Source: Apodospora peruviana (taxonomy: Eukaryota; Ascomycota; Sordariomycetes; Sordariales; Lasiosphaeriaceae). Taken from it: a stretch of DNA of 64,000 nt. Position numbers and translations under genes: made by a program. Shown one piece after another: positions 58,424 to 64,000 of this stretch (the stretch's first letter is position 1; each line of letters begins with the position of its first letter). The stretch covers positions 4,650,001-4,714,000 of the forward strand of contig JAUEDM010000002.1 of assembly GCA_033439685.1 (NCBI GenBank). The letters are read 5' to 3'. The notes under the pieces are model-generated. The model was not told where the DNA came from. It saw only the letters and a program-made list of their open reading frames with translations, and searched no databases.

Positions 58424-60597
58424 ATGTGGGGGTTTCTCCGCTTCGGACGGGCCAGATCAGTTGCTCAGGAAACCATCGCCAAATCAATTCCAACAATACC
58501 ATCCACACGCCGGTGCTTCAGCCTAGGAGCCGCGAAAATGGCAGGACTACGCGACCCAAACACACTGTCCAACTACGATGCATGGCGGACAAAGCACACG
58601 ACGGCCAATTTGAAGGTCGACTTCGAAGACAAGTGTCTGCGCGGATCCGTCATCCTGGAGCTCGAGTCCCAAACGGACAAGGCCAGCAACGAGATCATTC
58701 TCGACTCGAGCTACCTCGCTGTAGACTCAGTCACGCTCAACTCGTCGCCTTCAGCATGGGAGATCAAGGACCGTACAGAGTGCTACGGCTCACCAGTCCA
58801 TGTCGCCGTCCCCGAGGGCGTGGCAAAGGGTGAGATCGTTAAGCTGGAGATCTCGCTGGCCACGACGCACAAGTGCACGGCGCTGCAATGGCTTACTGCT
58901 GCCCAGACCAGCAACCAGAAAGCCCCTTTTATGTTCAGTCAATGTCAGGCAATTCACGCGCGCTCTCTGTTCCCCTGCCAGGACACGCCCGACGTCAAGA
59001 GCACCTATGATTTCAATATCACGAGCCCTTACGTCGTTGTCGCCAGTGGTGTGCCCCTGCCGACAGAAACCGAGGGGCTGGAGGGAGAGAAATTGTATAA
59101 ATTCGAACAGAAGGTTCCAATTCCGTCTTACCTGTTTGCCCTGGCCTCTGGCGATATTGCTACTGCTCCTATTGGAAAGCGGTCCGTGGTCGCTACAGGT
59201 CCGAATGAGCTCAAGGAGTCGCAGTGGGAGCTGGAGGCCGATATGGACAAGTTCATGGACGTGGCGGAAAAGATTGTCTTTCCTTATCAATGGGGAGAGT
59301 ACAACGTTCTTGTCCTGCCGCCGAGCTTCCCGTATGGAGGTGGGTTTCTGCAAGTCCGGTTCTGAGGAAACTACGTTGCTGACATGGGCCAGGCATGGAA
59401 AATCCTATCTTCACATTTGCTACACCAACGATCATCAGCGGTGACAGGCAGAATGTCGATGTCATCGCTCACGAGCTCAGTCACAGTTGGAGTGGAAACC
59501 TTGTGACGAGCTGCAGTTGGGAGCATTTGTAAGTGGTCAGGCCGGCCTGAGAATCCCTTCGCCCTGTATTATTTCACTGGAACATCGGCTGATCATCCAC
59601 CAGCTGGTTGAACGAGGGATGGACGACGTATCTTGAGCGCCGTATCCAGGCTGCTGTTCACGGCAACAGCGCCATGTTCGACTTCTCTGCTATCATAGGC
59701 TGGAAGGCTCTTGGTAAGTTGCATCTCCGAAACAAGCGTCCGCACATCTAACGATATTCCACAGAGGAGTCAGTTGAAGGTCACGGTAAAGACCACGAAT
59801 TCACAAAGCTCCTCATCAGCCACATGGGCATCGACCCAGACGATGCCTTTAGCACAGTGCCTTACGAAAAGGGGTTCCACTTCATCTACTACCTCGATCG
59901 TCTTGTCGGTAGAGAGAACTTTGACAAGTTCATCCCCTTCTACTTTGGGAAGTGGGCAACAAAGTCCCTAGATTCGTATGAGTTCAAGGCCACATTCCTC
60001 GAATTCTTCGGCGCCCCCGGGTACGCAGACCTGAAGGAAAAGATTGCTGGCATTGACTGGGAGGCCCGCTTCTACAATCCAGGTCTTCCGCCCAAGCCGG
60101 ATTTCGACACGTCGCTCGTCGACGTGTGCTATGAGCTGGCTAGGAAGTGGAAGCAGCCCGGCTTTTCACCTAGCCCGTCGGACATTTCGTCTTGGGCCGG
60201 CAACCAGGTCCTTGTATTTCTGAACGAGGTTCAGGGCTTTGAGGAGCCTTTGACCGTGGAGCAAACGGTATGCATTCGCTTCTAGGTATATGGGTTAATG
60301 CTGACATGATTATAGCAAGCAATGGGCAAAGCATACGGCCTGGCTGAGGGCAAGAACGTGGAGCTCAAGGAGGGATACTACCAGATCGCTATGCGTGCAA
60401 AGGATGCTAGCGTTTACCAGGGCGTTGCTGAGCTTCTCGGACAGGTCGGACGGATGAAGTTTGTCCGGCCACTCTTCCGGAGTCTGAACAAGGTTGACCG
60501 TGATCTTGCCCTCAAGACCCTTGAGAGGAATCGGGATTTTTATCACCCGATTTGTCGCCAGATGGTTGAGAAGGATCTTGGTGTGGCTGGGGCTTGA
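58424..60597 (+). CDS. Leukotriene A4 hydrolase-type M1 aminopeptidase / epoxide hydrolase
   Basis: Five exons: 58424-59339, 59393-59528, 59604-59713, 59765-60267, 60316-60597 (introns 53, 75, 51 and 48 nt), 648 residues from ATG 58424. It is a zinc exopeptidase with possible epoxide hydrolase activity. Motifs (numbered from the second ATG, 58538): QCQAIHARSLFPCQDTPDVK, the substrate-binding GGMEN (about 267-271, restored only by splicing), zinc ligands HELSH (294-298) and the Glu of WLNEGWTTYLER (about 317), and the C-terminal armadillo-like domain to VAGA. From ATG 58538 (MAGLRDPNTLSNY) the protein has 610 residues, the usual family length. The 38 extra residues are Arg-rich and end RRCFSLGAAK, like a mitochondrial presequence. 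Confidence 0.95.
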
Positions 60598-61870
60598 GTA
60601 TATGATGCCCCGACGTCTTTTGTCGACTCGGTGTTTTAATGAGTGCTGGATAGGAAACCTTGGTATCCTCGTGACATTCGACTGCGATCTGGCGTGTACT
60701 TGTATTAGGTGAATACTGTTGAATATCACAATAGCGTCGGTGGCGTATTTATGTCAAGGACCAGGAATTCAAAGTTGGAGTAACGCAGGTGTAGGAGACA
60801 ATCTGGATAAATAATCACAGGTTTGGCTGTTGTGATGACGGTTGCAGCGATATTGCCTTTGGAAGAGCCGAAAGGGAAGCATCTTGGATGTTGGAATAGT
60901 TAAAACAATCGTGCTCATAAAAATGATTTTGAAAGCAAATACAAGCTTTGAGAAAAAAAAAAAAGGATAAACATGCGACTCTACCAGGGATGTTCGCGTT
61001 CCTCTTGAATAGGGATCCCTCTGAATATCACGGGTGAATGTGGATGGTATGGTCAAGATCACAAGGTCGTTAACACGTGAATATCAGGGTAATCTCCAAC
61101 GATGATGCAGTTGTCCCCCGTCCAATAACAGGTCGCCCTTGTTGTCGGGATTCCCTGGCTGGCCACTCAATGAACGGTTGCGATGTTGTGACGACTCACT
61201 TTAACAGGCCCGACCTGCGTGCCTGTCGGGCCTGTTAAACTGACTTAAGGTCCTGCGGTGCGCGTGCTTCGCGTCTTCCCTGTCGCCCCCAAATTTTGTT
61301 GACACGGGACAGATGCATATCGTCGCATTCCTCCATGATTTCAACATGAGATGGGATGAAAAACACATCTTCACATCTCTGTCACCAACGCTTCAAAAAG
61401 TTTTTGTTTAGGTGCGGCCACGGCTGTACCTAGGCCACTCGGGATCCGGGCTACTAATTCTAGGTAGTCCCCGCGCAAGTCCACTGAGGTGTCCGGCCCG
61501 CAGGAGCAAGCCCACCCAGTAATCTCGATTAACGATTAAACAACATCCAAACTCACAACCGCGACCAACGCCACCGCCCACCCCCCTTCACCGCTGCAAA
61601 CCTACTCGCACGGGGGTGATAGGATGCGTTCGGATGCCATCTTATGGCTATGCGACAACGGATACATGCTGGGAACAAGCGAGGGCCGAAGCAACCTAAA
61701 CTATCACGAAATCGAAACGAAACGAAACCATACACAACACCAGAGACAGGCGGCCTGCCTAGCGACCGAGGCTAACCCGCGCCGGTTGCCGTTACTATAT
61801 AGTATATACTCGGACTCATAACCGTCACCCGCGGTAGGCAACTCAGCAAGAGGGGAGCTTTCGCGCAATC
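60598..61870. other. Intergenic region LTA4H-type gene to kinesin-3
   Basis: 1.27 kb with the aminopeptidase 3' flank on the left and the kinesin promoter on the right. It holds the long inverted repeat 61200-61239. No ORF of interest. Confidence 0.6.
61200..61239. repeat. Perfect 15-bp inverted repeat with 10-bp spacer
   Basis: TTTAACAGGCCCGAC (61200-61214) is matched exactly by GTCGGGCCTGTTAAA (61225-61239), with spacer CTGCGTGCCT. It lies about 630 bp upstream of the kinesin start codon. It could be a dyad regulator site, a cruciform-forming element or the relic of a small inverted-repeat element. Confidence 0.95.
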
Positions 61871-64000
61871 ATGGCTCCGGGCGCGGCGCCCGCGGGGGGA
61901 GGCGGAGGAGGCGGAGGAAACATTAAGGTGGTGGTGAGAGTCCGGCCGTTCAACAACAGAGGTGAGTGATGGCAGCAGATCGAAGCCGAGGATATCTGGG
62001 GAGAGCGTTACAGGAATAGAAGAGCTAGGTACTGACGATAGTTCCCTCGGGGGGATATGGACAGAACATGACCGACACGCAAAATGTATAGTCGAGATGA
62101 AGGACAACCAGACGGTCCTAACGCCACCACCCGATGCCGCCGAGCGAGGAGGAGGAGGGAAAGGGACTGCGGGAAAGGACCACGGCCAAAAGGTCTTTGC
62201 CTTCGACAAGTCGTACTGGTCCTTCGACAAGAACGCGCCCAACTACGCCGGTCAGGAGAACCTGCACGAGGACCTCGGGAAACCGTTGCTCGACAACGCC
62301 TTCCAGGGCTATAACAATTGCATTTTCGCCTACGGTCAGACCGGTTCGGGAAAATCCTACTCCATGATGGGATATGGCAAGGAGGCGGGTATCATCCCCA
62401 TGATCTGCCAGGACATGTTCAAGAGGATAGTGGAGATGCAGCAGGACAAGAATCTACGGTGCACCGTCGAGGTTTCCTATCTTGAGATCTATAACGAGAG
62501 AGTGCGCGATCTACTAAACCCAGCGAATAAAGGCAACCTGAAAGTTCGAGAGCATCCGTCGACTGGTCCGTATGTCGAGGATCTGGCCAAGTTGGTAGTC
62601 GGGAGCTTCCAGGAAATCGAGCATCTGATGGACGAGGGCAACAAGGCGAGAACGGTGGCCGCGACCAACATGAACGAGACGTCCAGTCGAAGTCATGCCG
62701 TCTTCACCCTCATGCTCACGCAGAAACGATTCGACCCCGAGACCAAGATGGAGATGGAGAAGGCCGCCAAGATTAGTCTAGTCGACCTCGCAGGTTCCGA
62801 AAGAGCTACGTCTACTGGCGCGACTGGTGCTCGTCTGAAAGAAGGTGCGGAAATCAACAGATCGCTTTCGACTCTCGGTCGTGTCATCGCCGCCCTCGCC
62901 GACCTCTCGACCGGCAAGAAGAAGAAGGGCGGCGCCACCGGGCAGGTACCCTACCGTGACAGTGTTCTCACCTGGCTCTTAAAAGACTCGCTCGGCGGCA
63001 ACAGCATGACGGCCATGATCGCCGCCATCAGTCCGGCTGACATCAACTACGATGAGACGCTCAGCACGCTTCGGTACGCCGACTCAGCGAAGCGAATCAA
63101 GAATCACGCCGTAGTGAACGAGGACGCCAACGCGCGCATGATACGCGAGCTGAAGGAGGAGCTCGCGCTACTGAGAAGCAAGCTCGGAGGTGGATCCGGG
63201 GTCGTCGGCGTGCCCGTTCCTACTGAGGAGGTGTACGCCGAGGGCACCCCGCTGGAACAGCAGATCGTCAGTATCACGCAGCAGGACGGCACGGTCAAGA
63301 AGGTGTCCAAGGCCGAGATTGCGGAGCAGCTGAACCAGAGCGAAAAGCTTTTGCAGGATCTTAATCAGACCTGGGAGCAGAAATTACAGAAAACGGAAGA
63401 GATCCACAAGGAGCGCGAGGCTGCGCTGGAAGAGCTGGGTATTAGTATCGAAAAGGGGTTTATAGGTATGTCGACGCCTAAGAAGATGCCACATTTGGTC
63501 AATCTGTCGGACGACCCCCTCCTGGCCGAGTGTTTGGTCTACAACCTCAAGCCCGGCATCACCACGGTCGGCAACGTCGAATCCAACGCGGACCACCAGG
63601 CCAACATCCGACTCAACGGGTCGCGCATCCTGCACGAGCACTGCGTTTTCGAGAACGCGCCCGACGGCACGGTTACGGTCATACCCAAAGAGGGCGCCGC
63701 GGTCATGGTCAATGGCAAGCGCGTGACGGACCACACGAGGTTACACTCGGGGTACCGCATCATCTTGGGCGACTTTCACATCTTTCGGTTCAACCATCCG
63801 CTCGAGGCGCGTGCGGAAAGGGCTGAACGTGCGGAGCAGCGCGCGGAACAGCAGAGCTTGCTACGGCAGTCGGTTACGGCCAGCCAGCTGCAGGCGCTGG
63901 ACAAGACGACCGCTTTGTCGTCGCCGTCGCCGAGCCCGAGGCCCGGCCAGGGCCACGAGCGGAGCTATAGCGCAGCCGCCTCGGAGCTCGGCGGCTTCGA
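61871..64000 (+). CDS. Kinesin-3 motor (Unc104/KIF1 type), 3' truncated by the window
   Basis: Exon 1 is 61871-61961; a 103-nt intron (61962-62064, GTGAGT..GGACAG) joins it in phase to an exon that stays open to the window end, giving 675 residues so far. Kinesin-3 motors carry early endosomes and vesicles to microtubule plus ends in hyphae. Visible: a Gly-rich start, motor domain IKVVVRVRPFNNREHDRHAKC, P-loop GQTGSGKS (about 121-128), switch I NETSSRSH, switch II DLAGSERA, the kinesin-3 K-loop (STGKKKKGGATG), neck coiled coil, and an FHA domain (about 521-611; TTVGNVESNADHQANIRLNG and HCVFEN). A charged coiled coil (RAERAERAEQRAEQQ) and a Ser/Pro linker follow. The expected DUF3694 and PH domains lie outside the window. 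Confidence 0.95.

Overview
The window is nuclear DNA of a filamentous ascomycete, almost certainly a Sordariomycete and probably close to Sordariales. The evidence is short spliceosomal introns (about 50-100 nt) with GT..AG ends and CTAAC/CTRAY branch sites, moderately high GC in exons, and Neurospora-type versions of NMR, GNA-2 and SPE-3. The genus cannot be fixed from the sequence alone. The window opens inside an ABC transporter gene and closes inside a kinesin-3 gene.

Layout, left to right: the 3' end of an ABCC-type transporter (1-1281, +); a 5.4-kb gap; an NmrA-type nitrogen regulator (6637-8100, +); ERG2 sterol C-8 isomerase (9125-9883, -), divergent from the exosome subunit CSL4 (10373-11088, +); a Sec2-type Rab-GEF-like protein (12152-13045, +); a three-exon FAD-binding oxidoreductase (13435-15205, -); two related small secreted proteins (15822-16304 and 17555-18082, both -); a membrane-anchored GH3 beta-glucosidase (19457-22118, -); the G-alpha subunit gna-2 (24182-25558, -); spermidine synthase (30418-32273, +), convergent with an omega-amidase/nitrilase (32572-33627, -); a disordered conserved-looking protein (34118-36542, +); a secreted GH10 xylanase (37329-38432, +); a very small three-exon Asn/Gln-rich basic protein gene (38754-39198, +); a Uds1-domain septation protein (42731-44857, -); a 13.6-kb stretch with no gene I can support; leukotriene-A4-hydrolase-type aminopeptidase (58424-60597, +); and the start of an Unc104/KIF1-type kinesin-3 (61871-64000, +).

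Most genes are unrelated housekeeping, signalling or secretory functions. There is no biosynthetic cluster, CRISPR array, rRNA, convincing tRNA or intact transposon. Some functions touch each other loosely: nitrogen control, polyamine synthesis and omega-amidase; secretion and polar growth (Sec2-like, kinesin-3, Uds1); and plant cell-wall degradation (GH10, GH3). Nothing in the sequence shows co-regulation.

The least ordinary area is 38.7-40.1 kb. It holds the Asn/Gln-rich mini-gene, two orphan ORFs, a 17-bp triple tandem repeat and an AT-rich island. Other points of interest are the pair of secreted paralogues, a strong G-quadruplex motif at 33736-33766, a perfect 15-bp inverted repeat at 61200-61239, a GC-AG intron in gna-2, and a probable dual-start (mitochondrial/cytosolic) aminopeptidase. 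All exon boundaries were placed by eye from splice motifs and reading frame.
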